NCBI RefSeq assembly: GCF_002056795.1
Contig: NZ_CP020104.1
Span: forward strand, 7,697,501-7,761,500
Length of the DNA: 64,000 bases
Direction: 5' to 3'
From: Spirosoma aerolatum
Lineage (GTDB): Bacteria > Bacteroidota > Bacteroidia > Cytophagales > Spirosomataceae
The position numbers and the translations under genes were made by a program. Positions 42,586-52,480 of this stretch are shown piece after piece (position 1 is the first letter of the stretch; every line of letters starts with the position of its first letter). Below the pieces are notes generated by a model. It ran no database searches. It was not told where the DNA came from and was given only the letters and a program-made list of their open reading frames with translations.

Positions 42586-43389
42586 TTACGTAATGCTTAG
42601 CAACTGCCCTTTTTCCGTTTCGGTTACAATCAGGCCTAATTCGCCCGACGGGTCGTAAGTGCAGTTGGACGGATTTTGACCCGGTAGTTGAATATCACGG
42701 ACAAAGGTTCCTTCAGGTGAGAATACCCGTATAATACCGGCTCCAAAGACAGCCACATACAAATTGCCATCTTGCCCAACCGTCATACCATCCGGCCCCG
42801 GAATGGCCGCCCCTGCTGGAGCATCGATAACCGTAGCCCAAACAGTAATACTCTCCCAGCTTAAGTCTGAAGAGTCCCAATAACCACCCCAGATGCGCTG
42901 CTGATGCGTCTCTGCAATTAATAACGTCTGGCTGTCCGGATAAAAAACCACGCCGTTCGGATAAAGCAAACCCTCTGCAATAACTTCGATTGAACCCGTT
43001 GACGAGTAAACCACCACATAGCCCTGCTGACCTGCTTCCGAAGGCCCAGGGCAGCTAATAATTAGGTTGTTCTGATCATCAAAAATCAAGTCATTGGGCA
43101 TATTTAGCGGCTGACCGCTTATTTCTTTGATCACCGTTTCGATCATTCCGGTGGCTATATATAAGCGTCTGATCGAATTTTGCCCTGAATCACAGAACCA
43201 AAGATTACCCCGATTGCAAATCAGCGAATTCGGTTGCCCTCCCGTTTTAATACGTTTGGTCTCACCATTCGTGTACCGACAAAACAACCCCTCTCCTTTT
43301 TGCTCCACACACCACAAATTGCCTGCATCATCGAAGGTAGGTCCCTCGGGAAAGCGCAGACCATCTGCTAATACACGTATCTGATCCAT
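42586..43389 (-). CDS. SMP-30/gluconolactonase-like protein
   Basis: 267 residues, six-bladed propeller. FPEGPTFDDAGNLWCVEQ opens it, with PNDLIFDDQNNLIISCPG, LLYPNGVVFYPDSQTLLIAET and GPDGMTVGQDGNLYVAVFGAG following. The Glu, Asn and Asp positions that bind the metal in the lactonase family appear present. It probably hydrolyses a sugar lactone. It is divergent from the GMC oxidoreductase gene, whose product could make an oxidised sugar or alcohol; this link is inference. Confidence 0.85.
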   Translation of the reverse strand: MDQIRVLADGLRFPEGPTFDDAGNLWCVEQKGEGLFCRYTNGETKRIKTGGQPNSLICNRGNLWFCDSGQNSIRRLYIATGMIETVIKEISGQPLNMPNDLIFDDQNNLIISCPGPSEAGQQGYVVVYSSTGSIEVIAEGLLYPNGVVFYPDSQTLLIAETHQQRIWGGYWDSSDLSWESITVWATVIDAPAGAAIPGPDGMTVGQDGNLYVAVFGAGIIRVFSPEGTFVRDIQLPGQNPSNCTYDPSGELGLIVTETEKGQLLSIT

Positions 43390-43617
43390 ACTTCATGTCG
43401 TTGAGTCACTGAGTTTTAATAAAAAATAGGCCACAAGAGCCATTAAACATTGTGTATGAATGCTGATCACCCAATAGAATGAGTATTGATTGGTTTTTGT
43501 TTATAAAGCTTATTCTGCGATTCGAAAATTGCCTCGATTGTAGCCGCCAACTCGCTGGCTTTTTTGATTATTTTTAGAATTAGTTAACCATTCTCTACTT
43601 ATTAATCTCATGCCTGT

Positions 43618-45255
43618 ATGACCTACGATTACATAATTGTTGGTGCCGGATCGGCAGGTTGTGTGCTGGCCAATCGCCTGTCGGCCGATCCCTCTGTATC
43701 CGTGCTACTGCTGGAAGCGGGCGGGCCAGATACTAAACTGGAGATACGCATTCCGGCAGCCTATACCAAACTGCACGGCTCATCCGTCGATTGGGGATTC
43801 TGGACCGAACCTCAGAAAGCCTTGAATAATCGCCGGATGTATCAGCCACGTGGTAAAACGCTGGGAGGCTGCTCATCGACTAACGCTATGGCCTATGTGC
43901 GTGGAAATCAGCTTGATTATGATGAATGGGCCGCACTAGGTAATAAGGGGTGGAGCTACGAGGATGTTTTGCCTTATTTTATTCGCTCGGAGCATAATGA
44001 ACAGTATGATCAACTTGATCCACATTATCACGGGAACACCGGCCTATTGAATGTTACGTACGCTACCCGTTTCCAGACACCGTTAGCAAATTGCTTCGTT
44101 GAAGCCTGCACACAGGCGGGTATCGAACGCAATCCAGACTATAATGGGGCTCGGCAGGCCGGAACGGGTTTCTTTCAGTTTACGACTAAAAATGGGCAGC
44201 GACATAGCACGGCTTCAGCCTTTTTAAAGCCCATTTTGAATCGGCCTAATCTGAAGGTAATTACTCATGCGCACACCCAACAGGTTCTGATACAACATGA
44301 TCGGGCTATCGGAGTTGAGTTCAAAACAGGAAAGAATCAGATACAACAGGTTAATACCCGAAAGGAAGTTATTCTGTCGGCAGGTGCCTTTCAGTCGCCC
44401 CAACTGTTGATGCTATCAGGGATTGGACCAGTTGATACACTACGTTCGGCAGGGATTCCGGTAAAGAAAGAACTCCCTGGTGTTGGCCAGAATTTACAGG
44501 ATCATCTATTTACAGGCGTCAGCAGTTTATGCACACAACGGGGCGCATCGGCCAATTTCCATCTGAAACCCCTTAATCAAGTAAAAGGGCTTGCTCAGTT
44601 TTTTCTGAAACATACGGGTCCCATGACCAGCAGCCCACTCGAAGCGGTGGCTTTTCTGAAAACCGAATACCTGTCTCATCAAGCTCCTTCCGACGCTGTA
44701 GACATGCAATTGCATTTTGCCCCTGTTCACTTTGGGAATGACGGCAGTACCGATTTTTATGATTTAAGTACCTACCCATTAACGGATGGCTATACGGTGC
44801 TGCCAACGCTATTGAAGCCCAAAAGCCGTGGTTATGTGAGCCTGTCATCGAAAAATTCGCTCGATGCGCCGATTATTCAACCCAATTACATGGCCGAAGA
44901 AGCCGATCGGCTGGTTTTGATCAGTGGCATCCGCAAAGCAATTCAGGTTATGCAGGCGGACGCATTTAATTCCTACAGTAAGGGTATCAATATTCCGCTG
45001 GATTTCAGCTCCGACGATGCCCTCTGGACACACATCCAGACGTTTATGGAAACGGTTTATCATCCGGTTGGCACCTGCAAAATGGGGTCGGATGAATTAG
45101 CGGTTGTCGATGATCGGTTACGCGTTCGCGGGCTGGAAGGGCTGCGCGTAGTGGACGCGTCTATTATGCCAACGATTGTGTCGGGCAACACCAACGCTCC
45201 AGTCATTATGATTGCCGAAAAAGCGGCCGATATGATTCTGCACGACAAAAATTAA
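43618..45255 (+). CDS. GMC-family oxidoreductase (choline dehydrogenase-like)
   Basis: 545 residues, FAD-dependent alcohol oxidoreductase. The N-terminal dinucleotide motif [14 protein letters not shown] is at residues 8-21, the GMC signature [18 protein letters not shown] near 80, [20 protein letters not shown] near 255, and the catalytic His in [10 protein letters not shown] near 483 followed by [15 protein letters not shown]. Length matches BetA-like enzymes; the substrate is unknown. No choline-uptake or betaine aldehyde genes are nearby. A hairpin overlaps its stop codon. Confidence 0.92.
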   Translation: MTYDYIIVGAGSAGCVLANRLSADPSVSVLLLEAGGPDTKLEIRIPAAYTKLHGSSVDWGFWTEPQKALNNRRMYQPRGKTLGGCSSTNAMAYVRGNQLDYDEWAALGNKGWSYEDVLPYFIRSEHNEQYDQLDPHYHGNTGLLNVTYATRFQTPLANCFVEACTQAGIERNPDYNGARQAGTGFFQFTTKNGQRHSTASAFLKPILNRPNLKVITHAHTQQVLIQHDRAIGVEFKTGKNQIQQVNTRKEVILSAGAFQSPQLLMLSGIGPVDTLRSAGIPVKKELPGVGQNLQDHLFTGVSSLCTQRGASANFHLKPLNQVKGLAQFFLKHTGPMTSSPLEAVAFLKTEYLSHQAPSDAVDMQLHFAPVHFGNDGSTDFYDLSTYPLTDGYTVLPTLLKPKSRGYVSLSSKNSLDAPIIQPNYMAEEADRLVLISGIRKAIQVMQADAFNSYSKGINIPLDFSSDDALWTHIQTFMETVYHPVGTCKMGSDELAVVDDRLRVRGLEGLRVVDASIMPTIVSGNTNAPVIMIAEKAADMILHDKN

Positions 45256-45306
45256 AGCGCTGATGAATGATAATACAGGTCTATATCATCATCCATCAGC
45301 GCTTTA
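45253..45306. terminator. Bidirectional hairpin at the GMC gene stop
   Basis: TAAAGCGCTGATG (45253-45265, including the TAA stop) pairs with 45294-45306; the stem continues with mismatches. It separates convergent genes. Confidence 0.75.
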
Positions 45307-45334
45307 TTCGCCTGTATTGGTCCAGAGTTAACCG

Positions 45335-45967
45335 TTAAAAGAACGATAACCGGAGCACAAAGGGACTGCCGTAAATGGTCCGGGCTAAGGAGTTGTCGTT
45401 ATAGTTCAGGTTGTACAACGCCGTTAGATTAACCCCAAACCGACGGGAAATAGGCTGCGAATACGTAACCCCTAGCAACGGAGCCGTCAATGCCGCACTC
45501 GTTTTTGCCCCTGTCTGATTTTCGAGCTGCTGGATGGTTGTACTTTCAATTTCACCATGTAGGTACAGATTTGGTAAAATCGACGGGATAAACTCATACA
45601 TAACAAAACCACGCCCCCCATATTGGTTATAGGTTAGATACGGAACCGTTTGGCCCGTATTGGTGTACGCCTTATAGCGCGTATACGTGTAGCTTCCACC
45701 GATCCCGATCAGCATACGCTCGGTAGCCTGATAAGCAACAACCGGCGAAACACCCAAACTAAATGGATTTCCGAAACGGAAGCCATTGATACCTCCCCCA
45801 AATCGAAGACGTTGGCCAAACGGCAAGGGGCGTCCCTCGGGTGTTTGCGTCCGCAACGGATCACGGCCCTGATCCCTACGATCTTCCGGGTCTTCAGTAA
45901 GTTGTCCGAAGGCAAGGCTGCTACTCAGTAAAGCCGTGATAAACAGTAGCTTTCTAATATGATTCAT
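45335..45967 (-). CDS. Outer-membrane beta-barrel-like protein of unknown function
   Basis: 210 residues. A signal peptide ends near SLAFGQ. After a charged linker (EDPEDRRDQGRDPLR) the rest has alternating hydrophobic strands: FGGGINGFRFGNPFSLGVSP, MLIGIGGSYTYTRYK, YGGRGFVMYEF and a C-terminal YGSPFVLRLSFF ending in aromatic residues, as in small barrels. No enzyme motif. It is probably in the outer membrane. The next gene, MgtC-type, is 41 bp upstream on the same strand. Confidence 0.7.
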   Translation of the reverse strand: MNHIRKLLFITALLSSSLAFGQLTEDPEDRRDQGRDPLRTQTPEGRPLPFGQRLRFGGGINGFRFGNPFSLGVSPVVAYQATERMLIGIGGSYTYTRYKAYTNTGQTVPYLTYNQYGGRGFVMYEFIPSILPNLYLHGEIESTTIQQLENQTGAKTSAALTAPLLGVTYSQPISRRFGVNLTALYNLNYNDNSLARTIYGSPFVLRLSFF

Positions 45968-46007
45968 AGTATTTTGTACAAGAAAGAAAATTATACTAAT
46001 AACGAAA

Positions 46008-46637
46008 TCAGAAGGTAAATTCTTTTACTTCCGGGTCATTCAACAACCGATTTATACATTTCTCATGGTTACTTTCGGAACCATATACCCGCCAATGGCC
46101 AATAATTTCAGAACCAATCCGTTGTTGTTGCCCCCGTTTAGGAGATAGACCACATTCTTCGAAAAAGCGTTCGTATTGGTTTAAGGTTTTGTTGTGAAAA
46201 GCCGTCACAATTTTATAATCCCGGAACTGATTCATGCGCTGCACCCGTTCAGCAAAACCAACCAGCAACAGCAACGAACTCAAAATGACCACAAATCCGA
46301 CGAGTGCAATATCATAATGACCCGCCCCTATCGACATCCCTAACGCAGAAACGGCCCAAACCGTTGCAGCCGTTGTGAGGCCTTTCACCCGGTTCTCTTC
46401 CCGGAAAATGATACCGGCCCCCAAAAAACCAATACCATTCACAATATTAGCCGCAATACGGTCGCCGGTATTACCGATTCGGCCAGAAATAATCGTAAAC
46501 AACGTCGACCCAACGCAAATCATAATCATGGTTCGCAGCCCGGCGGCCTTCCCATGATACTCCCGCTCAATGCCGATCAGGCCACCTACAATCAGCGCTA
46601 CACCCAGTCGAATCAGATCTTCTTCCGCAAAGTTCAT
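46008..46637 (-). CDS. MgtC/SapB family membrane protein
   Basis: 209 residues. LIRLGVALIVGGLIGIEREYHGKAAGLRT is the family start, and NIVNGIGFLGAGIIFREENRVKGLTTAATVW follows. Four or five membrane segments lie in the first 130 residues. The soluble C-terminal part (KIVTAFHNKTLNQYERF) is ACT-like. In other bacteria MgtC affects ATP synthase and magnesium adaptation; here the role is unknown. It may share a transcript with the barrel protein. Confidence 0.87.
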   Translation of the reverse strand: MNFAEEDLIRLGVALIVGGLIGIEREYHGKAAGLRTMIMICVGSTLFTIISGRIGNTGDRIAANIVNGIGFLGAGIIFREENRVKGLTTAATVWAVSALGMSIGAGHYDIALVGFVVILSSLLLLVGFAERVQRMNQFRDYKIVTAFHNKTLNQYERFFEECGLSPKRGQQQRIGSEIIGHWRVYGSESNHEKCINRLLNDPEVKEFTF

Positions 46638-46828
46638 CCGTTTTATCCGTCAATCAAATTGTTTAGGAAAGCTCTCGGATTTAACTGCCAGGAAAGGCAA
46701 ATCTGAGAAACCATATTGTCAAATTAACCGTTAAAATTAGATAGCGTTTCACAGAATTTAGTGAGGACCTGGATCCGATTTTTTCGGGTATATCGGACCT
46801 TGCCCATGTTCTACCTCATAAGCTTAGG

Positions 46829-49741
46829 ATGACTCAAACTCCGGAAACCGGACACTTACGCTCCGTTGACCAGCTCGACCCTAAACAGTTCATTATCATT
46901 AAAGGGGCGAAAGTACATAATCTAAAAGGAATTGACGTTGCCATACCGCGCAACAAACTAGTGGTGCTGACGGGTCTATCGGGTTCAGGCAAATCGTCGC
47001 TGGCATTCGATACGCTGTTTGCCGAAGGGCAGCGCATGTATGTCGAAAGCCTGAGCAGCTACGCCCGGCAATTTCTGGGCCGCATGGAGAAGCCCGAAGT
47101 GGAATACATCAAGGGCGTATCACCGGCTATTGCTATCGAGCAAAAAGTATCGACCCGTAACCCGCGCTCTACAGTAGGTACCTCCACCGAAATATACGAT
47201 TATCTCAAACTACTCTTTGCCAGGGCGGGTATTACCTATTCGCCAGTTTCGGGCCATGAAGTACGGAAAGATACCGTGACCGATGTGGTTAACTACATCT
47301 ATGGCTTCGAAGAAGGGCAGCGAATTATGATCATGGCGCCTTTGCGCATACGCGAAGGACGCACATTGGCTTACGAACTGAATATCTTGCTTCAGAAAGG
47401 CTATACCCGGATCGTTGCCGACGGCCAGGTTTTGCAGATTGAAGACGTTTTGGAGAATAGTGTGGAGCAGGGAACTGCGCGTGAGGAGTTACTGTCGCAC
47501 GATTCCACTTTGCTGGAAATTCTTGTTGACCGGGGAACGGTGCTGTACGATACGGATGGCAAACCCGACGAAGACAACCTATACCGTTTTTCAGATTCGG
47601 TACAAACAGCCTTCAATGAGGGCGATGGCAACTGCCGGGTCGATATTGTCGGACAGGAATCGCGTACCTTTTCCGATAAATTTGAACTCGACGGTATTGC
47701 CTTCGAGGAGCCTAGTGTCAACCTGTTCACGTTCAATAACCCGTACGGAGCTTGTCGGCGGTGCGACGGATTCGGCAAAGTGCTGGGTATTGACCCAGAC
47801 CTGGTTATCCCAGATAAAAACCTGTCCGTTTTCGAAGGAGCCATTGCGCCCTGGCGGAGTGAGAAAATGAGCGAAGAGTTTTTGCGCCCACTCCTCAAAA
47901 ATGGTATCCGCTTCGATTTCCCGATTCATCGCCCATATAAGGACCTGACCCAAGCCGAACAGGAATTACTCTGGACAGGGAACAGCTACTTCGACGGCTT
48001 GAATGCTTTTTTCAATTACGTCGAAAGCCAGACATTTAAGGTTCAGTACCGGGTGATGTTGTCGCGCTACCGGGGTAAAACGAATTGTCCCGAATGTCGG
48101 GGATCGCGGCTACGGAAAGATGCGAGCTACGTAAAAGTAGGCGGCAAATCCATTACCGACCTCGTTCTGATGCCCATTACGCAGGTTACTGAATTTTTTC
48201 ACAATCTCGAACTTCCTTCACAACAGCAGCAGATAGCCAACCGGATTCTGATCGAGATTCGGAACCGACTGGATTATATGGAGCGGGTTGGCCTTGGCTA
48301 TCTGACGCTAAACCGGCTAACGAACACCCTATCTGGCGGTGAATATCAGCGCATTAAATTAGCCACATCACTCGGCTCGGCGCTGGTTGGCTCGATGTAT
48401 ATTCTGGACGAACCAAGTATTGGGCTTCACCCCCGCGATACTAAGCGACTGGTTAGTGTACTGGAATCGCTGCGGGATATGGGCAATACGGTTATTGTGG
48501 TCGAACACGAAGAAGAAGTCATGCGGGCGGCTGACCAACTCATCGACATCGGCCCCGATGCCGGCTCATTGGGTGGTCATCTGGTGTTTCAGGGAACGTG
48601 GGACGAAATTAATGGGCAAGGCGCACAGAGCGGGGAACAGGGCGTGGCGAATGCGATTGCTTCCCGCTCCCACACTATCGACTTTCTGACGGGTCAGGAG
48701 ACTGTACCTGTACCGCCATTCCGCCGGAAGGCAACCAATTTTATCGAGTTGAAAGGGGCCCGCGAGAATAACCTTAAAAACGTCGATGTCCGCTTTCCTC
48801 TGAATACACTAACGGTAGTGACGGGCGTTTCGGGCTCCGGCAAAAGTACCCTCATCCGTAAAGTCTTGTATCCGGCGCTAATGCGTGAAAAAGGTGAAGC
48901 GGCCGAAGAAGCAGGCAAATACGAATCGCTGGAAGGGTCTCTCAACCGGATCACATCCATTGAAATGATCGACCAGAACCCGATTGGGAAGTCGAGCCGT
49001 TCCAACCCCGTTACGTATATCAAAGCCTACGATTACCTGCGAACTGTGATGGCCGATCAGCCCGTGTCGAAATCGCGTGGTTATAAACCAAGCCATTTCT
49101 CGTTCAACGTCGACGGTGGCCGCTGCGAAGTTTGTCAGGGCGAAGGCGAGGTAAAAATCGAGATGCAGTTCATGGCCGACATTTACCTCAAGTGCGAAGG
49201 CTGTGGAGGCAAGCGGTTCAAGCAGGAAGTACTGGAGGTGATGCTGCGCGACAAAAATGTATCGGACATTCTGGATATGACCGTCGATGAGGCTATTACC
49301 TTCTTCCGGGAAGTCGATCCGAAAATGGCAGACAAATTACAGCCTTTGCAGGACGTTGGCCTGGGGTATATTGGACTTGGGCAATCGGCCAATACACTCT
49401 CGGGTGGCGAAGCCCAACGCGTAAAACTGGCATCGTTTTTGGGCAAAGGAAATCCGAACAAAGGCGGCACGCTTTTCATCTTCGACGAGCCTACAACCGG
49501 CCTTCATTTCCATGATATTCGAAAATTACTTTCGGCTATTAATGCTTTGGTCGATCAGGGAGATTCAGTTATTATTATCGAACACAACATGGAAGTCATT
49601 AAAAATGCCGACCATATCATTGATTTAGGGCCTGAAGGGGGCGAAACGGGTGGCTATGTAACGTTTACAGGAACTCCCGAAGAGATGGTAAAGCTAACCG
49701 ACGGTAATTATACGGCAGAGTATTTGCGGGGAAAAGTATAA
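46829..49741 (+). CDS. uvrA: Excinuclease ABC subunit A
   Basis: 970 residues, damage-recognition ATPase of nucleotide excision repair. Two ABC ATPase modules: Walker A GLSGSGKSS near residue 49 and GVSGSGKST near 669; signatures NTLSGGEYQRIKLA and NTLSGGEAQRVKLA. Zinc-finger cysteines lie in CRRCDGFGKV, NCPECRGSR, GRCEVCQGEGEV and KCEGCGGKRF. Length is full. A complex inverted repeat lies in the 228-bp gap after it. No LexA-like box was noticed. Confidence 0.96.
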   Translation: MTQTPETGHLRSVDQLDPKQFIIIKGAKVHNLKGIDVAIPRNKLVVLTGLSGSGKSSLAFDTLFAEGQRMYVESLSSYARQFLGRMEKPEVEYIKGVSPAIAIEQKVSTRNPRSTVGTSTEIYDYLKLLFARAGITYSPVSGHEVRKDTVTDVVNYIYGFEEGQRIMIMAPLRIREGRTLAYELNILLQKGYTRIVADGQVLQIEDVLENSVEQGTAREELLSHDSTLLEILVDRGTVLYDTDGKPDEDNLYRFSDSVQTAFNEGDGNCRVDIVGQESRTFSDKFELDGIAFEEPSVNLFTFNNPYGACRRCDGFGKVLGIDPDLVIPDKNLSVFEGAIAPWRSEKMSEEFLRPLLKNGIRFDFPIHRPYKDLTQAEQELLWTGNSYFDGLNAFFNYVESQTFKVQYRVMLSRYRGKTNCPECRGSRLRKDASYVKVGGKSITDLVLMPITQVTEFFHNLELPSQQQQIANRILIEIRNRLDYMERVGLGYLTLNRLTNTLSGGEYQRIKLATSLGSALVGSMYILDEPSIGLHPRDTKRLVSVLESLRDMGNTVIVVEHEEEVMRAADQLIDIGPDAGSLGGHLVFQGTWDEINGQGAQSGEQGVANAIASRSHTIDFLTGQETVPVPPFRRKATNFIELKGARENNLKNVDVRFPLNTLTVVTGVSGSGKSTLIRKVLYPALMREKGEAAEEAGKYESLEGSLNRITSIEMIDQNPIGKSSRSNPVTYIKAYDYLRTVMADQPVSKSRGYKPSHFSFNVDGGRCEVCQGEGEVKIEMQFMADIYLKCEGCGGKRFKQEVLEVMLRDKNVSDILDMTVDEAITFFREVDPKMADKLQPLQDVGLGYIGLGQSANTLSGGEAQRVKLASFLGKGNPNKGGTLFIFDEPTTGLHFHDIRKLLSAINALVDQGDSVIIIEHNMEVIKNADHIIDLGPEGGETGGYVTFTGTPEEMVKLTDGNYTAEYLRGKV

Positions 49742-49776
49742 CGGCTTATTCGGTAGTGGTGACTTCCTGATGAATC

Positions 49777-49888
49777 TGTTTAAACGTTTTTTTTGGGTAG
49801 CATTTTTGTCATTTCCTCTCCGCACCGGCGGACCGTTCGAAATGACAAAAATGCATCTGCTTTGGCTCAATTTGCAAACGTTTAAACA
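49777..49888. repeat. Nested inverted repeat after uvrA
   Basis: An outer pair TGTTTAAACGTTT (49777-49789) with AAACGTTTAAACA (49876-49888) encloses an inner pair GCATTTTTGTCATTTC (49800-49815) with its exact complement (49839-49854). The inner loop contains CCGCACCGGCGG. The inner arm (GTCATTTC type) is like dispersed repeats of related genomes, which is a memory-based impression. Confidence 0.75.
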
Positions 49889-49968
49889 ACATCAATAATA
49901 GTGGTATGAGTAGCCAACGATAAGCCGACTTGTCTGTTATCTTTGCCAGATTATCGGATCGACTGTTC

Positions 49969-52359
49969 ATGCCATCATTTATAAAATGGTTTCTTTTGCT
50001 CATTTTTTGTCCACTGCTGGCCGTTGCACAGCTCCAGATTACGCATCCCATGGCGCGATTTGTGGTACAACGCGGACTGGATGGTAATGGGCGACTGTAT
50101 ATAGCGGGCCGATTTACGGGTACGGTCGATCGTGTCGAGGCTCAACTTACACCCGCTGTGGCCGGGCAGGGAACCGCAACAAGCTGGCAAACTGTACAAA
50201 CCAGCCCAACCAATAATATTTTTCTAGGCTACGTCACAGGTGCGGGCGGCTGGTATGTCCTGACTGTCCGCACCATTGTCAATAATATCGTAGTAGCTCA
50301 GGCTTCAGTACAGCCGGTAGGTATCGGTGAGATATTTGTCTCGGCAGGTCAGTCGAACTCTCGCGGTTTAGGTATCGGCGATAATGACCTAGGCTCGTTT
50401 ACCGACCGGGTCAGCACCATCGATTCCATCAACCATTACTATCCTCCAGGCGCTCAAGCCCTATATTCGTCGGGCGACCCACTCCCCGTACCTGTCTATA
50501 AACCCCTCACGGCTGGAAGGCGTATCTTTCCAATGGCCGAAAGTTCGTGGTGCTGGGGCGAACTAGGCGACTACATCGTGAATCGATATAACGTGCCGGT
50601 AGCTTTTTATATAACAGGCTGGGATAGTTCCACAGTTGAGAACTGGATTAACAGTGCAAATGGAATTCCGGCCTGTAACCGATACTGGTGCGTTGAAAAC
50701 TGGCCTAATCTACAGCCGTACACCAACCTGAAGAATGTCATGAACTATTACCTGTCGATGGCAGGTGTACGAGCCATACTCTGGCATCAGGGCGAAGCCG
50801 AATACGGAGATGCCAACTCGGGCAGTATTCCTGCCTATGCCACCAATCTGACCAATCTTATTCAGAAATCACGGCAGGATTTTGGGGGTCGTAATCTATC
50901 CTGGATGGTAGCCCGTGTTTCGTTTGATGGCGACCCCGTAAACCCAGTTCGTCAGCCGGTTATCGATAAACAATTGCAGGTTATCAATACCCCCGGCCTG
51001 AATGTATTTCAAGGGCCCCTCACGGATACCATACCTTTACGAAATGCGGGTGAAAACGGTGGGCATTTTCGAAATATTCAGCGCCCATCTCCCAATCCTC
51101 AGTATTACCTGAATACCGGATCGATTCCGACCAATATGGGCTTATCCCACCTGGCCCGGAACTGGAACAATAGCCTGAATACATCGTTTTTCCAGAATGC
51201 GCAACCGATCATGCCAACTCAGTTTGCCGTAACAGGTAATCTGGCGAACACCGTACTGCCGGGCGCAACCGTAAGTGTATCGTTTGCGACATTAGGCACC
51301 TTCAATGGTGGGAATCAATGGCAGGTCCAGTTGCTTGACTCGTTGGGGCAGTATAAAAGTGTGTTGGGCAACGGAGCTACCAGCCCGATCCAGGTAACCT
51401 TACCCAGTTCATTAACCAGTGGTTATTACCGGATTCGGGTCGTGGCAAGTTCACCAGCTATCCCAGCCGTTCCGTCCAATATCTTTCAAATTACAACCCA
51501 AACGCAGGCCGATGTTAGCCTGAGCATGGCCATTAGCTCCCGAAGTGCTTCGGTGAGTACACCTGTCACCTTCAGTCTGGCCGTTCGTAACGATGGGCCA
51601 GGACAAGCCACCAATGTTGTGATCAGGAATCGGCTACCGACCAATCTGGCGTTTGTATCCTCTGCCGATTTTTCGGTTAGTAGCGGAGTCCTGACTAGTT
51701 CAGCCATTAATCTGGCGATGGGCGCTACCCAGACCTTCCGTTTTGTTGCTCAGCCAACTGCCGCAGGCTACTACCAGAATGCCGCTGAGATCGCCCAGGC
51801 AACGAGTACTGATCCCGATAGCCAACCCAACTCTGGTACGGGCGATGGCCAGGATGATGCCGCCCAGGTAGACTTCCGCACGATTCAACCAAGCGCTAGT
51901 CTGTTTGCCTCACCCAATCCAAATCAGGTTCCATTACCAACCGTCATTAGCAGCCAGCCCACTCCGGACCCTAACAAAGCCGATATTAGCATCCGGCTGG
52001 TGACCAACACCCGAACGCCAGTTATCAACGAGATTATCAGCTATTCATTAATTATTACCAATCAGGGAGGTTTATCGGCTTCAGGTCTAAGTGTGGCGGC
52101 TACCCTGCCCGCTGGCCAGACATTTGTTTCAGGCGACGACTTTGGCACATCGGGTGGTAATCTGGTCAGTGGAGTCAGTAGTTTAGCGGCTGGTAGTAGT
52201 GTTACGCTTATCTTCCGGTCACGGGCTACGGCTTCAGGAACTGGTATTTGCAGAGCCCAACTGACAGCTTCCAGCGTTGCCGACCCAGATTCCACGCCCA
52301 ATAACGGTACTACTAACGGCGAAGACGACACCACTCAGGTCGATGTACGGGTTCGGTAA
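49969..52359 (+). CDS. Secreted sialate O-acetylesterase-like protein with DUF11 repeats
   Basis: 796 residues from ATG 49969 (a TTG at 49930 is ignored). A signal peptide ends near LAVAQ. Residues about 110-390 are an SGNH-type domain with SAGQSNSRG (nucleophile Ser) and AILWHQGEAEYGD, as in CE6/sialate O-acetylesterases. A beta-sandwich follows (about 420-505) and then two DUF11 repeats (ADVSLSMAISS and ADISIRLVTNT starts), the second at the C-terminus. No T9SS sorting domain is evident at the end. It probably acts on acetylated surface glycans. Confidence 0.8.
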   Translation: MPSFIKWFLLLIFCPLLAVAQLQITHPMARFVVQRGLDGNGRLYIAGRFTGTVDRVEAQLTPAVAGQGTATSWQTVQTSPTNNIFLGYVTGAGGWYVLTVRTIVNNIVVAQASVQPVGIGEIFVSAGQSNSRGLGIGDNDLGSFTDRVSTIDSINHYYPPGAQALYSSGDPLPVPVYKPLTAGRRIFPMAESSWCWGELGDYIVNRYNVPVAFYITGWDSSTVENWINSANGIPACNRYWCVENWPNLQPYTNLKNVMNYYLSMAGVRAILWHQGEAEYGDANSGSIPAYATNLTNLIQKSRQDFGGRNLSWMVARVSFDGDPVNPVRQPVIDKQLQVINTPGLNVFQGPLTDTIPLRNAGENGGHFRNIQRPSPNPQYYLNTGSIPTNMGLSHLARNWNNSLNTSFFQNAQPIMPTQFAVTGNLANTVLPGATVSVSFATLGTFNGGNQWQVQLLDSLGQYKSVLGNGATSPIQVTLPSSLTSGYYRIRVVASSPAIPAVPSNIFQITTQTQADVSLSMAISSRSASVSTPVTFSLAVRNDGPGQATNVVIRNRLPTNLAFVSSADFSVSSGVLTSSAINLAMGATQTFRFVAQPTAAGYYQNAAEIAQATSTDPDSQPNSGTGDGQDDAAQVDFRTIQPSASLFASPNPNQVPLPTVISSQPTPDPNKADISIRLVTNTRTPVINEIISYSLIITNQGGLSASGLSVAATLPAGQTFVSGDDFGTSGGNLVSGVSSLAAGSSVTLIFRSRATASGTGICRAQLTASSVADPDSTPNNGTTNGEDDTTQVDVRVR

Positions 52360-52480
52360 ATCCTGTCGAAAACTTTTCTATCTCTCTTCTACGTTAAAAT
52401 CAAAGCAATCAGTGATTTTCATAGTACAAATAGCCAATCATGTGCTTTTAGAAGTATGTGATGTTTGATTGTATTGGTTT

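Noticed and set aside
42586..45255. SMP-30 and GMC genes as one dedicated oxidation pathway
   Set aside because: They are divergent with ordinary spacing and no shared regulator; the link is only suggestive.
47401..47898. Long antisense and shadow ORFs inside uvrA
   Set aside because: They overlap the well-supported uvrA frame and look like codon-bias shadows.
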